64,000 nt of DNA from Pseudomonas sp. PD9R (GCF_019200975.1 NZ_JAHTMR010000005.1:84144-148143), one strand, 5' to 3'. Numbered from the stretch's first letter, positions 9,741-19,151 are shown. Notes: a model not told the origin generated them from the letters alone. Translations and numbers: made by a program.

Positions 9741-11033
9741 CTATAAAGGCGTAGTGGAGGCGCCCGCCGCAGCGTAGTTCTGGTAACTCGTCATCTGCCT
9801 GGCTATCTGCGAAATCTTGCTTGCGTAGTCTGGGTCGGTTGCGTAACCGGCCTTTTGCAACTCGCGTACAAACTGTTCTGGGTTATCGGCCGACTTCACG
9901 ACATCTTGATAGCGATTGTTGGTTTGCAGCAAAGTCACAAGGTCATGGAAGCTGTCCTTGTAGGAATCGTAGGAACGGAACTGCGCCGTCTCCCGGACCA
10001 TCTCGCCATTCTTGAATTCGCTGGTGATCGCCCGCGCCGAATCGCCCTGCCAACTGCCGCCGGCCTTGATGCCGAACAGGTTGTGACTGCTGCTTCCGTC
10101 CTGTGCGCGCATGACCGATTTACCCCAGCCGGTTTCCAGTGCGGCCTGGGCCACCAGGTAACGCGGATCGACACCGATGCGCGCGGCGGCTTCCTTGGCC
10201 ATCGGCAGCATGGTGTTGACGAACTCGTCGGCGGAACTGAACGCCTTTTTCGCCGGCGCCAACGGGATCTGCGCCATGGCACGGCCATAAATCTGCATGC
10301 CGGCGCCGGACGTCGTGTCCGTTTGCGCAGCGAGCCAGTCGCCGTTGTACAACGGCCCGGAACCGCTGCGGGTGCTCGGCGGCATCTGGATTTTGTTTTG
10401 CGCGGTAGTTGCGGTCGTCGCCGTGGTCGAGGCCGATGGCACCAGACCTGCCAGCAAACGGTCAGCCAGTTTGGGTGGCAACGCCAGGCGCCGCTGATTG
10501 ATCAGCGCCATGTCATTGCGATGGGTGCCCTCGCCTGTCGGTGCCTTGACCGAACGCGAAGCCCACAACGGACGCTCGCCATTGACCCGCGACAGCGGCC
10601 CGTTGAGCGCAACCGTCCCGGCAGCCACCGGGGTTTGCACCGCCGCTTTCGCCGCTTCCTGCTTGGCCGCCGACGCAGCCGCTGCCTCACCCGGCGCCAT
10701 CGGCTTGTTTTTTGACATCTGTCGCATCAGCACGTCGGCCAAACCGATACCACCACCTTCGCGGGACATGGAAACGGCCAACTGCTGGTCGTACATTTCC
10801 TGGTATTGCTTGGCTGCCGGCGTATTGAGCGGGTTGTCCTGACCCAGCGCTTCGGTGGCCGAGCGCATGGACTTGAGCATTTCACCGAGGAACAGCGACT
10901 CGAATTCCTGCGCAACCTTGCGCATGTTGCCGTCGCTGTTCTTGTCGCCAACCTTGAGCTGATTCAGTCGATTCAGGTCGGAGTAGGAGCCCGAATCGTT
11001 GCTGCTGACCAGACCGCTTTTGCGCATATCCAT
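9741..11033 (-). CDS. flgJ: Flagellar rod assembly protein / peptidoglycan hydrolase FlgJ
   Basis: 430 residues. The N-terminal rod-binding domain (NMRKVAQEFESLFLGEMLKSMR near 35-60, then GGIGLADVLMRQM) caps the growing rod. The C-terminal half is a glucosaminidase-type hydrolase: LVAQAALETGWGKS has the catalytic glutamate, followed by HNLFGIKAGGSW and RSYDSYKDSFHDLVTLLQ, ending at KISQIARQM. It clears peptidoglycan so the rod can cross the wall. A Pro/Ala/Thr-rich linker joins the two parts. GAGG precedes the ATG; a second in-frame ATG lies two codons later. It lies 11 bp downstream of flgI. Confidence 0.96.
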   Translation of the reverse strand: MDMRKSGLVSSNDSGSYSDLNRLNQLKVGDKNSDGNMRKVAQEFESLFLGEMLKSMRSATEALGQDNPLNTPAAKQYQEMYDQQLAVSMSREGGGIGLADVLMRQMSKNKPMAPGEAAAASAAKQEAAKAAVQTPVAAGTVALNGPLSRVNGERPLWASRSVKAPTGEGTHRNDMALINQRRLALPPKLADRLLAGLVPSASTTATTATTAQNKIQMPPSTRSGSGPLYNGDWLAAQTDTTSGAGMQIYGRAMAQIPLAPAKKAFSSADEFVNTMLPMAKEAAARIGVDPRYLVAQAALETGWGKSVMRAQDGSSSHNLFGIKAGGSWQGDSARAITSEFKNGEMVRETAQFRSYDSYKDSFHDLVTLLQTNNRYQDVVKSADNPEQFVRELQKAGYATDPDYASKISQIARQMTSYQNYAAAGASTTPL

Positions 11034-11044
11034 GAGCGCCGTCC

Positions 11045-12154
11045 TCAGATCACGATCAGGTCGGCTTGCAATGCGCCGGCCTGCTTCAGTGCTTCAAGGA
11101 TTGCCATCAAGTCACCCGGTGCCGCGCCGACCTGGTTCACCGCACGCACGATTTCGTCGAGGGTGGTGCCTGGGCCGAACTTGAACATTGGCTTGGCTTC
11201 TTGCTGGGCGTTGATCTTCGAACGCGGCACAACCACCGTCTGACCATTGGAAAGAGGGCCTGGCTGGCTGACGATCGGATCTTCGGTGATGGTCACGGTG
11301 AGGCTGCCGTGGGTAACGGCGGCCGGGGAAACCTTGACGTTCTGCCCGATCACGATGGTGCCGGTACGCGAGTTGATGATGACTTTCGCCACCGCCTGGC
11401 CCGGATCGACTTCGAGGTTTTCGAGGATCGACAGGTAGTCGACGCGCTGGCTCGGATCGAGAGGCGCACTGACGCGAATTGAGCCGCCATCAATGGCCTG
11501 GGCCACGCCAGGGCCGAGCATGTCGTTGATCTTGTCGACGATGCGCTTGGCAGTGGTGAAGTCGGAACGGTTAAGGTTCAGCGTGAGGCTGTTGCCCTGG
11601 TTGAAACCGCTCGGCACCGAGCGCTCAACCGATGCACCGCCCGGAATACGACCGGCCGACGGAACGTTGACGGTGATCTTCGAACCGTCGCGACCTTCGG
11701 CATCGAAACCGCCGACCACCAGGTTGCCCTGAGCGACGGCATAGACGTTGCCGTCGATACCCTTGAGCGGTGTCAGCAGCAACGTACCGCCACGCAAGCT
11801 CTTGGAGTTACCGATGGACGAAACGGTGATATCGACCTGCTGCCCCGGCTTGGCGAACGCGGGCAGGTCGGCACTGATCGACACCGCCGCGACGTTCTTC
11901 AACTGCACGTTGCCCGAACCCGGCGGCACCTTGATGCCGAACTGCGAGAGCATGTTGTTGAAGGTCTGCAGGGTGAACGGCGTTTGCGTCGTCTGGTCGC
12001 CGGTGCCATTAAGCCCAACCACCAGGCCGTAACCGATCAATTGGTTGGAACGCACGCCGGAAATACTGGCGATGTCTTTCAGTCGCTCGGCTTGGGCGTT
12101 GAAGGCCGTCGACAACAAAACAGCGGCCACCATAAGGCTTTTGAGATTCAACAT
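11045..12154 (-). CDS. flgI: Flagellar P-ring protein FlgI
   Basis: 369 residues. FlgI forms the periplasmic P ring around the rod. It has a Sec signal peptide ([19 protein letters not shown], cleaved before ERLKDIASI) and the family signature [22 protein letters not shown]. The C-terminal part carries [38 protein letters not shown]. The frame is open to a GTG at 12172, directly after the flgH stop, but the ATG at 12154 has AGGTGA at proper spacing and leaves a normal signal peptide, so it is preferred. Confidence 0.96.
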   Translation of the reverse strand: MLNLKSLMVAAVLLSTAFNAQAERLKDIASISGVRSNQLIGYGLVVGLNGTGDQTTQTPFTLQTFNNMLSQFGIKVPPGSGNVQLKNVAAVSISADLPAFAKPGQQVDITVSSIGNSKSLRGGTLLLTPLKGIDGNVYAVAQGNLVVGGFDAEGRDGSKITVNVPSAGRIPGGASVERSVPSGFNQGNSLTLNLNRSDFTTAKRIVDKINDMLGPGVAQAIDGGSIRVSAPLDPSQRVDYLSILENLEVDPGQAVAKVIINSRTGTIVIGQNVKVSPAAVTHGSLTVTITEDPIVSQPGPLSNGQTVVVPRSKINAQQEAKPMFKFGPGTTLDEIVRAVNQVGAAPGDLMAILEALKQAGALQADLIVI

Positions 12155-12172
12155 GCTCACCTGGAAAGCCAC

Positions 12173-12868
12173 CTAGAAAGGGAACAGCGGGCTGAGGAAG
12201 AAACGGTCGAACCAGCCTGGCTGACTCGCATCGGCAAACGAACCGGTGCCCGAGTAGGTGATGCGCGCATCGGCGACACGGGTCGACGAAACGGTGTTGT
12301 CGGTCGCAATGTCATCGGCGCGAACCAACCCTGCAATCCGCACCAGCTCATCACCGGTGTTGAGGGTCATCCACTTCTCGCCACGCACCGCGATGATGCC
12401 GTTAGGCAATACATCGGCGACGGTCACGGTGATCGAACCGGTCAGGCTGTTGCCCTGCCCGGCCTTGCTGTCACCTTTGGTCGCACGATCGCCTTCATAG
12501 CTGGCGCTGAGACTCAGGTCGCCACTGCCGAACGGGTTGTTGGTGTTGGGTGTCGAGCCAAACAGCGACGTCAGGCCGATACCGGTCTTGCTGTTCTTGG
12601 CAATTTGCGAGTTGGCGTTTTTGCTGGCCTGGGTCTTCTCGTTCAGGGTGATGGTGATGATGTCACCGACCCGGAACGCCTTGCGGTCGCTGTAGAGATT
12701 CTGTTCGAAACCGGCCTGATAGATCGAGCCATTGTTCGCCGCAGCCGGCAACGGCGTGCGCGGCAACACCGGAGCGTAGTAGGGATCATTGGGTTTGGGT
12801 GTCGAAGGAACGCAGCCCGCGAGCACGGTGATCCCACTCAATGCCAGAACAGAAACGAAACGATTCAT
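12173..12868 (-). CDS. flgH: Flagellar L-ring lipoprotein FlgH
   Basis: 231 residues. FlgH forms the outer-membrane L ring. The signal peptide ends in the lipobox LAGC (Cys 19), so the mature protein is lipid-anchored. Conserved parts are [31 protein letters not shown] and the C-terminal [42 protein letters not shown] precedes the ATG. It follows flgG and is followed at once by flgI. Confidence 0.97.
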   Translation of the reverse strand: MNRFVSVLALSGITVLAGCVPSTPKPNDPYYAPVLPRTPLPAAANNGSIYQAGFEQNLYSDRKAFRVGDIITITLNEKTQASKNANSQIAKNSKTGIGLTSLFGSTPNTNNPFGSGDLSLSASYEGDRATKGDSKAGQGNSLTGSITVTVADVLPNGIIAVRGEKWMTLNTGDELVRIAGLVRADDIATDNTVSSTRVADARITYSGTGSFADASQPGWFDRFFLSPLFPF

Positions 12869-12920
12869 GACCCTACCTCACGGTGTTGCAGGCGACCTCA
12901 TGGCCGCCTCATAGACTTGA

Positions 12921-13706
12921 TTACAGATTCTGCGTTACGAACGAGAGCATCTGGTCGGCGGTGGAGATCACCTTGGAGTTCATCTCGTAAGCGCGTTGAG
13001 TGGTGATCATGTTGACCATCTCTTCAACGGTGCTGACGTTGGACGTTTCCAGGGTGTTCTGCAGCGTGGTACCGAAACCTGCCAGGCCAGGCGTGCCGAC
13101 TTGCGGCGCACCACTGGCGGCGGTTTCCAGGAACAGGTTGTTACCCACGGCTTGCAGGCCGGCCGGGTTGATGAAGTCGGCGGTTTGCAGGTTGCCGATC
13201 ACCTGGCTGGCCGCGTTGCCGGCAACGGTGATGGACACGGTGCCGTCGCGACCGACCGTGAAGGTCTGGGCGTCGTTGGGAATGACAATCGCCGGTTCCA
13301 GCGCAAAGCCGCTGGCGTTGACGATCTGGCCATTGGAGTCGAGGTGGAACGTACCGTCACGGGTGTAGGACGTGGTGCCGTCCGGTTGCAGGATCTGGAA
13401 GAAACCGCGACCGTCGATGGCCATGTCCAGTGGCTGCTCGGTGGTTTGCAGGCTGCCGGCGGTGAAGTTTTTCTGGGTGCCGACGATACGCACACCCGTA
13501 CCCAATTGCAGGCCCGACGGCAGTTCGCTGTCCTGGGTCGACTGGGCGCCTGGCTGGCGTTTGATCTGGTAGAGCAAGTCCTGGAATTCGGCGCGGTCAC
13601 GTTTGAAACCCGTGGTCGACACGTTGGCCAGGTTGTTGGAAATGGTGGTCAGGTTGGTGTCCTGGGCGGACAGACCGGTTTTGGCAACCCATAGAGCCGG
13701 AAGCAT
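12921..13706 (-). CDS. flgG: Flagellar distal rod protein FlgG
   Basis: 261 residues, the family's normal length. FlgG builds the distal rod. The N-terminus MLPALWVAKTGLSAQDTNLTTISNNLANVSTTGFKRDRAEFQDL holds the flagellar rod signature. The C-terminus ETSNVSTVEEMVNMITTQRAYEMNSKVISTADQMLSF is the conserved axial helix. A strong GAGGAG lies upstream of the ATG. It lies 45 bp downstream of flgF. Confidence 0.98.
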   Translation of the reverse strand: MLPALWVAKTGLSAQDTNLTTISNNLANVSTTGFKRDRAEFQDLLYQIKRQPGAQSTQDSELPSGLQLGTGVRIVGTQKNFTAGSLQTTEQPLDMAIDGRGFFQILQPDGTTSYTRDGTFHLDSNGQIVNASGFALEPAIVIPNDAQTFTVGRDGTVSITVAGNAASQVIGNLQTADFINPAGLQAVGNNLFLETAASGAPQVGTPGLAGFGTTLQNTLETSNVSTVEEMVNMITTQRAYEMNSKVISTADQMLSFVTQNL

Positions 13707-13751
13707 TCGATTCTCCTCGTGCGCCTGTTTTACGGCGCGACGTTCTGATAA

Positions 13752-14492
13752 TTAGCTGATCTGCAAGACCCGAGCCATGGCCTGGTCATCGTCTTTGGCG
13801 GTGTTCATCATCTTGATATGCAGCTCGAACTGCTTGGACAAGGCCAGCACCGAGGTCATTTCTTCCACGGCATTGACGTTGCTCGCTTCGAGGAACCCGG
13901 ACACCAGTTTGACGTCGGCATCGGCTTGCGCCGGCTTGCCGTCCTTGGTCTGGATCGATCCATCCAGGCCTTTGGTCATGTTCTTGATGTCCGGATTGAC
14001 CAGCTTGATGCGATCGACTTCAGCCATCACGCGCGGACCTTCACCCATCGCACGAATGCTGATGGTGCCGTCTTCGCCGACTTCGATCTGCTGCTCGGGT
14101 GGCACGGCAATCGGGCCGCCATTGCCGATCACCGGCATGCCGTTGCCGGCCCGCAGCACGCCCAGGGCGTCCACGTTCAGACTGCCGGTGCGCACGTAAC
14201 TTTCACCGCCATCAGGGTTCTGCACCGCCAGCCAGCCGCCACCCTGCACAGCAACATCGAGGTCGCGACCGGTTTCGATCAGGGCTCCCTGGGAGAAGTC
14301 GGTGGCCGGGCGTTCGGACATCGCAAACGCGCGCGCCGGAAAGCTGTCACCAAACACCGGCATCGAACGCGCCTGCTCCAGGTCTTTCTGGAAGCCGTTG
14401 GTAGAGATGTTCGCGAGGTTGTTGGCATGAGCCTTTTGCGCCAGTGCATTCTGGCTGGCGCCGGTCATTGCCACATAAAGGTACTTGTCCAC
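13752..14492 (-). CDS. flgF: Flagellar proximal rod protein FlgF
   Basis: 246 residues from a GTG start. FlgF is a rod protein exported by the flagellar type III system. It begins (V)DKYLYVAMTGASQNALAQKAHANNLANISTNGFQKD and ends LEASNVNAVEEMTSVLALSKQFELHIKMMNTAKDDDQAMARVLQIS, both typical. The frame stays open about 100 bases further upstream, but GTG at 14492 has AGAGGAAAG directly before it and is where homology begins. It is the first gene of this operon; flgBCDE are not next to it here. Confidence 0.96.
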   Translation of the reverse strand: MDKYLYVAMTGASQNALAQKAHANNLANISTNGFQKDLEQARSMPVFGDSFPARAFAMSERPATDFSQGALIETGRDLDVAVQGGGWLAVQNPDGGESYVRTGSLNVDALGVLRAGNGMPVIGNGGPIAVPPEQQIEVGEDGTISIRAMGEGPRVMAEVDRIKLVNPDIKNMTKGLDGSIQTKDGKPAQADADVKLVSGFLEASNVNAVEEMTSVLALSKQFELHIKMMNTAKDDDQAMARVLQIS

Positions 14493-14547
14493 AATCTTTC
14501 CTCTGCCTGCCGGACGTTTGCCGCCCGCTGCTGTACTGATGAGCCAT

Positions 14548-14565
14548 AAGCAATTTGCAGACCAA
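14548..14565 (-). promoter_or_regulatory. Sigma-54 (RpoN) promoter of the flgF operon
   Basis: On the minus strand the sequence TTGGTCTGCAAATTGCTT has GG and GC exactly 10 bases apart, with TTGC(T) at the -12 element and G at the seventh base of TGGnnnG. This fits the RpoN consensus at its key positions. Transcription would start near 14538, giving a leader of about 45 nt before the flgF GTG. RpoN control of late flagellar rod genes is established in Pseudomonas; use of this particular site is inferred. Confidence 0.7.
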
Positions 14566-14680
14566 CTTGTTTTTTGCGGCGCGGGGCCCGGCAAATAAAG
14601 GACTTGGAGGATTCAGAGGGAATTCGAGGAATGTATCAAAGACGAAAAACCGGCGGTGTTATGCCGTTTCGCGGCAACAG

Positions 14681-14754
14681 ATCAAAAGATCGCAGCCTGC
14701 GGCAGCGCCTGCATTGAACTCTGTAGGAGCTGCCGCAGGCTGCGATCTTTTGAT
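14681..14754. repeat. REP pair, type A (flgF/phhR gap)
   Basis: Two inverted copies of the element whose core reads GTAGGAGCTGCCGCAGGCTG followed by CGATCTTTTGATC. They can fold into a long cruciform or mRNA stem. It ends 2 bp before the phhR stop codon, so it lies in the phhR transcript's 3' end, where it could act as terminator or RNA stabiliser. Confidence 0.9.
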
Positions 14755-14756
14755 CT

Positions 14757-16316
14757 TCAGCTTAGGTCCTTGCCAACCTCATACTCACGCAACTTATTGG
14801 CAATGGTCGTATGCGAAACCCCCAACCGCTTGCCCAGTTGCCGACTGCTCGGATGCTCGGAATACAAACGCTCCAGCACCGCTTTCTCGAATCGCCCGAC
14901 AATCTCGTCCAGCCCACCCTCCAACGAAAAATCGCCAAGCGGCTGACGCACGCCGTAGTCCGGCAAACGAATATGCTCGGCCTTGACCGTGCCGCCCTCA
15001 CACAGGGAAACCGCCTGGAACAGCACGTTTTCCAACTGCCGTACGTTGCCAGGCCAGTGGTAATGACTCAGCCGCTCCATGGCCGCCGGCGCGAGTTTCG
15101 GCAGCGGACAACCGATCTGCCGACTGGCCTGATCGAGGAAATGCTCCACCAGCGGCGTCAAACCGTCGAGGCATTCGCGCAGCGGCGGGATGTGCAGCGA
15201 CAACACGTTCAAGCGGTGATACAGGTCCTGGCGAAACTCGCCGCGCGCGCACAACTCGGACAGGTCGACCTGCGTCGCGCAGATCACCCGCACATCGAGG
15301 TAAACCTCTTCATCACTGCCTACACGACGGAAGCAGCCGTCCTGCAGGAAGCGCAGCAATTTCACCTGCAAGCGCGGGCTCATTTCCCCGACGCCATCGA
15401 GAAACAGCGTACCGCCCGCCGTCAGCTCCAACAGGCCGAGCTTGCCTTCGGCTCGCGCCCCTTCGAAAGCGCCGGGACCGTAGCCGAACAGTTCGGTCTC
15501 GGCCATGGACTCCGGCAGGCCGGCGCAATTGAGCGCCATTAAGGGTGACTGCCCACGCGGACTGGCCAGGTGACAGGCTCGCGCCAACAACTCTTTTCCG
15601 GTCCCGGTTTCGCCTTCTATCAATAACGGCGCATCGAGCGGCGCCATGCGCCGGGCTTCACGCACCACGGCCGCCATCACTTTCGAACTCTGAAAGATGC
15701 TGTCGAAGCCGCGCAATTCCTGTTTGCGCACGTTATAGATGCGCTCGCCTACGCGGTCCGCGCGGTGCAGCGTCAGCACCGCGCCGGCCATGGCTTCGCT
15801 GTCGTCATGCTCCGATTGCAGCGGCGCAATGTCGGCCAGGAACACGTCGCCCTTGACCTTGACGCGCAGCCCATTGATCCGCGATTTATTGGCGCGCACC
15901 AGTTCCGGCAAATCGAAGTCTTCGGCATACCGCGACAACGGAATCCCCGGCACTTCATCGACGCGCACGCCCAGCAACTGCGCCGCCGCGCGGTTGGCCG
16001 CAACGATGGAACCACCCATGTCGATCGACAGCACCGGAAACTCCAGGGCGCCGAGCAAGGCATTGAGCTCCATGTGCCGACGCTCGCTGGGCATCAGCCC
16101 TACACGCTTGACGCCGAAGACCCCGGCAATCGACTCGAATTTCGGTCGCAGCGCCTGGAACTGAATGTTGATCAGATTCGGGCAGTGCAGGTAAATCGCG
16201 TTGCCATGCTCACCGCCCACCTCACCGCGAGCGACGTTGATGCCGTACTCCACCAACAAATTGAGAATGTCGCGCAGGATGCCGATGCGGTTCTGGCAGT
16301 GAACTTTGATACGCAT
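14757..16316 (-). CDS. phhR: TyrR-family regulator of aromatic amino acid catabolism PhhR
   Basis: 519 residues. The N-terminal ACT domain (MRIKVHCQNRIGILRDILNLLVEYGINV) senses aromatic amino acids. A PAS domain follows (HMELNALLGALEFPVLSIDMGGSIVAANRAAAQLLG), then an AAA+ domain with Walker A GETGTGKE. The sigma-54-contacting GAFTGA loop is altered to GAFEGA, as expected for TyrR-type proteins that work with sigma-70. A C-terminal Fis-like HTH closes it (SSRQLGKRLGVSHTTIANKLREYEV). ATG at 16316 has CAGGTC upstream; the frame is open further but homology starts here. It is divergent from phhABC, which it should activate when Phe or Tyr is present. Confidence 0.95.
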   Translation of the reverse strand: MRIKVHCQNRIGILRDILNLLVEYGINVARGEVGGEHGNAIYLHCPNLINIQFQALRPKFESIAGVFGVKRVGLMPSERRHMELNALLGALEFPVLSIDMGGSIVAANRAAAQLLGVRVDEVPGIPLSRYAEDFDLPELVRANKSRINGLRVKVKGDVFLADIAPLQSEHDDSEAMAGAVLTLHRADRVGERIYNVRKQELRGFDSIFQSSKVMAAVVREARRMAPLDAPLLIEGETGTGKELLARACHLASPRGQSPLMALNCAGLPESMAETELFGYGPGAFEGARAEGKLGLLELTAGGTLFLDGVGEMSPRLQVKLLRFLQDGCFRRVGSDEEVYLDVRVICATQVDLSELCARGEFRQDLYHRLNVLSLHIPPLRECLDGLTPLVEHFLDQASRQIGCPLPKLAPAAMERLSHYHWPGNVRQLENVLFQAVSLCEGGTVKAEHIRLPDYGVRQPLGDFSLEGGLDEIVGRFEKAVLERLYSEHPSSRQLGKRLGVSHTTIANKLREYEVGKDLS

Positions 16317-16344
16317 GTAAAAGACCTGACAAACGATGATTGAC

Positions 16345-16434
16345 CTGTGGGAGCCAGCCTGCTGGCGATGGCGTCGCATCAGGCCCTATTGATGTCGAAG
16401 ACACACCGCTTTCGCCAGCAGGCGCTCCCACAGG
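16345..16434. repeat. REP pair, type B (phhR leader)
   Basis: Inverted copies of a different REP family (CTGTGGGAGCCAGCCTGCTG ... CAGCAGGCGCTCCCACAG). Unusually it lies between two divergent genes, starting 29 bp upstream of the phhR start, so it would be in the phhR 5' leader or promoter region rather than at a 3' end. Confidence 0.88.
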
Positions 16435-16545
16435 GTTAACGCCCGATTTTTCTGATCAGGCACGCAGATAGTCGTCAAGATTATGTGACAGTCAAAGCGC
16501 TTTTCAAACCGTCAAATCTCAATAGCTGCGCGACACCGGCCAATT

Positions 16546-16563
16546 CGTAACGAATACTTTACG
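16546..16563. promoter_or_regulatory. Candidate PhhR/TyrR operator between phhR and phhA
   Basis: CGTAAC-GAATAC-TTTACG matches the TyrR-type box TGTAAA-N6-TTTACA at nine of twelve fixed positions with the right spacing. It lies about 120 bp upstream of phhA, a sensible place for an activator site. A second inverted repeat, GAGGCA-CT-TGCCTC, lies near 16588-16601. Confidence 0.6.
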
Positions 16564-16684
16564 ATTTTCGAGGATTTTTCCTATGCGAGGCACTTGCCTC
16601 CTGCTGCAATGCCGAAATCCTTGAGGTATTTCTAAGTCCATAGCTGGACATAACAAGAACGAATCCCCCTCTCAGGAGAGCAGC

Positions 16685-17476
16685 ATGAAGCAGACGCAAT
16701 ACGTGGCTCGCGAGCCCGATGCGCAAGGTTTTATCGACTACACCGCCGAAGAGCACGCGGTGTGGAACACGCTGATCACTCGCCAACTGAAAGTGATCGA
16801 AGGGCGTGCGTGCCAGGAATACCTGGACGGTATCGAAAAACTCGGTCTGCCCCACGACCGCATTCCACAACTGGGCGAGATCAATAGGGTCCTCGGTGAA
16901 ACCACCGGCTGGCAGGTCGCCCGGGTGCCCGCGCTGATCCCCTTCCAGACATTTTTCGAATTGCTCGCCAACAAGCAGTTTCCGGTGGCAACGTTTATTC
17001 GTACCCGCGAAGAGCTGGATTACTTGCAAGAGCCGGACATTTTCCACGAGATCTTCGGCCACTGTCCGCTGCTGACCAACCCCTGGTTCGCCGAATTCAC
17101 CCACACCTACGGCAAACTTGGCCTACAGGCTTCCAAGGAAGAACGCGTCTACCTGGCGCGTCTGTACTGGATGACCATCGAGTTCGGCCTGGTGCAAACC
17201 CCGCAAGGCCGACGCATCTACGGTGGCGGCATTCTGTCCTCACCAAAAGAAACCGTTTACAGCCTGTCGGACGAACCTGAGCATCAGGCCTTCGACCCAC
17301 TGGAATGCATGCGCACGCCGTACCGCATCGACATATTGCAGCCGCTGTACTTCGTCCTGCCGGACCTCAAGCGCCTGTTCGATCTCGCCCACGAAGACAT
17401 CATGGGCATGGTCAAGCAAGGCATGCAGATGGGGTTGCACGCACCGAAATTTCCGCCGAAGCCAAAAGCGGCGTGA
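16685..17476 (+). CDS. phhA: Phenylalanine 4-monooxygenase PhhA
   Basis: 263 residues, the normal size of the bacterial single-domain enzyme. It hydroxylates phenylalanine to tyrosine with O2 and a tetrahydropterin. The non-haem iron ligands are visible: His 121 and His 126 in DIFHEIFGHCPLL and Glu 166 in YWMTIEFGLV. CAGGAG sits just before the ATG. It is the first gene of phhABC; phhB, which recycles the oxidised pterin, follows after about 100 bp. Confidence 0.98.
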   Translation: MKQTQYVAREPDAQGFIDYTAEEHAVWNTLITRQLKVIEGRACQEYLDGIEKLGLPHDRIPQLGEINRVLGETTGWQVARVPALIPFQTFFELLANKQFPVATFIRTREELDYLQEPDIFHEIFGHCPLLTNPWFAEFTHTYGKLGLQASKEERVYLARLYWMTIEFGLVQTPQGRRIYGGGILSSPKETVYSLSDEPEHQAFDPLECMRTPYRIDILQPLYFVLPDLKRLFDLAHEDIMGMVKQGMQMGLHAPKFPPKPKAA

Positions 17477-17580
17477 TCCGCGACTTTTAAGATCAAGTGA
17501 GTCTGTCAGCAATCCACGCTTTGCTTTAGCGTGGTGACATTGACGACCGAATGCCAATAATTCGATTTCAGGAATCCATC

Positions 17581-17937
17581 ATGTCCACATTGAACCAAGC
17601 CCACTGCGAAGCCTGCCAAGCCGGCGCCCCACAAGTCAGCGACGAAGAGTTGCCGACCCTGATCAAGCAGATCCCGGACTGGAACATCGAAGTACGCGAC
17701 GGCATCATGCAGCTGGAAAAAATCTTCCTGTTCAAAAACTTCAAGCACGCCCTGGCGTTCACCAACGCCGTCGGTGAAATTTCCGAGGCCGAAGGTCACC
17801 ACCCTGGCCTGCTGACCGAGTGGGGCTCGGTCACCGTGACCTGGTGGAGCCACTCGATCAAAGGCCTGCACCGCAACGACTTCATCATGGCTGCGCGCAC
17901 TGACGAAGTGGCCAAGGACGCCGAGGGCCGCAAATAA
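17581..17937 (+). CDS. phhB: Pterin-4a-carbinolamine dehydratase PhhB
   Basis: 118 residues. It dehydrates the 4a-hydroxy-tetrahydrobiopterin made by PhhA so the cofactor can be reduced again. The family active-site motif is present in [35 protein letters not shown], with paired histidines followed by the Trp-rich strand. ATG at 17581 has AGGA upstream and is preferred over an in-frame start 30 bases earlier. Its stop overlaps the phhC start (TAATG), a sign of translational coupling. Confidence 0.97.
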   Translation: MSTLNQAHCEACQAGAPQVSDEELPTLIKQIPDWNIEVRDGIMQLEKIFLFKNFKHALAFTNAVGEISEAEGHHPGLLTEWGSVTVTWWSHSIKGLHRNDFIMAARTDEVAKDAEGRK

Positions 17938-19130
17938 TGCACTTCGACGCCATCGGCCGGGTGCCCGGCGACCCGATCCTCGGTCTGATGGAGGCCTATG
18001 CGCAGGACCCTAACCCGCGCAAATTCGATCTCGGCGTGGGTGTCTATAAAGACGCCCAAGGCCTGACGTCGATTCCCCAGGCCGTAAAACTCGCCGAAGC
18101 GCGACTGGTGGATCGTCAGACCACCAAGACCTACATCGGTGGTCATGGTGATGCGGCCTTCGGCAAAGTCATCAGTGAACTGGTGCTCGGTGCCCAGTCA
18201 GAGCTGATCAGTGAAAAACGCGCCGGGGCCACCCAAACGCCGGGCGGCACTGGCGCGCTGCGCTTGAGCGCGGATTTCATCGCCCAATGCCTTCCGGGCC
18301 GTGGCGTATGGCTGAGCAACCCGACCTGGCCGATCCACGAAACCATTTTCGCGGCAGCCAAGGTCAAGGTCAGCCATTACCCTTATGTGGGCAGCGACAA
18401 CCGTCTCGACGTCGATGCCATGCTCGCAGTACTCAGCGAAGCACCGAAGGGCGACGTGGTATTGCTGCACGCCTGCTGCCACAACCCGACCGGTTTCGAT
18501 CTGACCCAAGACGACTGGCACCGAGTGCTGGACGTGGTGCGCAAGCGTGAACTGCTGCCGCTAATCGACTTCGCCTACCAGGGTTTCGGCGATGGCCTGG
18601 AGCAGGACGCCTGGTCTACCCGACTGTTCGCGACCGAGTTGCCGGAAGTGCTGATCACCAGTTCCTGCTCGAAGAACTTCGGTCTTTATCGCGACCGCAC
18701 CGGTGCGCTGATTGTCTGCGCGAAAAACGCCGACAAACTGACGGATATCCGCAGCCAACTGGCCAACATCGCTCGTAATCTGTGGTCGACGCCACCCGAT
18801 CATGGCGCTGCAGTGGTGGCGACCATTCTTGGCGATCCGGAACTGAAAAGTCTCTGGGCCGACGAAGTTGAAACCATGCGCTCGCGTATTGCCCAATTGC
18901 GCAGCGGCCTGGTGGAAGCACTTGAATCGCACGGTTTACGCGAGCGTTTTGCGCACATTGGTGTGCAGCGCGGGATGTTTTCCTACACCGGGTTGACGCC
19001 TGAACAAGTGAAAAACCTGCGGGACAATCACAGCGTGTACATGGTCAGCTCCGGCCGGGCCAACGTGGCCGGGATTGATGCCACGCGCCTGGATTTGCTG
19101 GCCGAGGCAATCGCCGAAGTCTGCAAGTAA
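17937..19130 (+). CDS. phhC: Aromatic amino acid aminotransferase PhhC (PLP, class I)
   Basis: 397 residues, resembling TyrB/AspC. It transaminates tyrosine (and phenylalanine) to the 2-oxo acid, the next step after PhhA. Family motifs: VGVYKDAQGLTSIPQAV, TPGGTGALRLSADF, LLHACCHNPTGFDLT, DFAYQGFG, and the PLP-binding lysine in SSCSKNFGLYRDR. The terminal GRANVAGI holds the substrate-carboxylate arginine. The start overlaps the phhB stop by one base. It is the last gene of the operon; a REP pair follows. Confidence 0.95.
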   Translation: MHFDAIGRVPGDPILGLMEAYAQDPNPRKFDLGVGVYKDAQGLTSIPQAVKLAEARLVDRQTTKTYIGGHGDAAFGKVISELVLGAQSELISEKRAGATQTPGGTGALRLSADFIAQCLPGRGVWLSNPTWPIHETIFAAAKVKVSHYPYVGSDNRLDVDAMLAVLSEAPKGDVVLLHACCHNPTGFDLTQDDWHRVLDVVRKRELLPLIDFAYQGFGDGLEQDAWSTRLFATELPEVLITSSCSKNFGLYRDRTGALIVCAKNADKLTDIRSQLANIARNLWSTPPDHGAAVVATILGDPELKSLWADEVETMRSRIAQLRSGLVEALESHGLRERFAHIGVQRGMFSYTGLTPEQVKNLRDNHSVYMVSSGRANVAGIDATRLDLLAEAIAEVCK

Positions 19131-19151
19131 CCCCCTGCTGCCCTCCTCCCC

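Noticed and set aside
16588..16625. Sigma-54 promoter for phhA around GAGGCACTTGCCTCCTGCTGC
   Set aside because: It has a GGCAC-like -24 block, but no TTGC block follows at the required 10-base GG-GC spacing; PhhR also has an altered GAFTGA loop, which argues for sigma-70.
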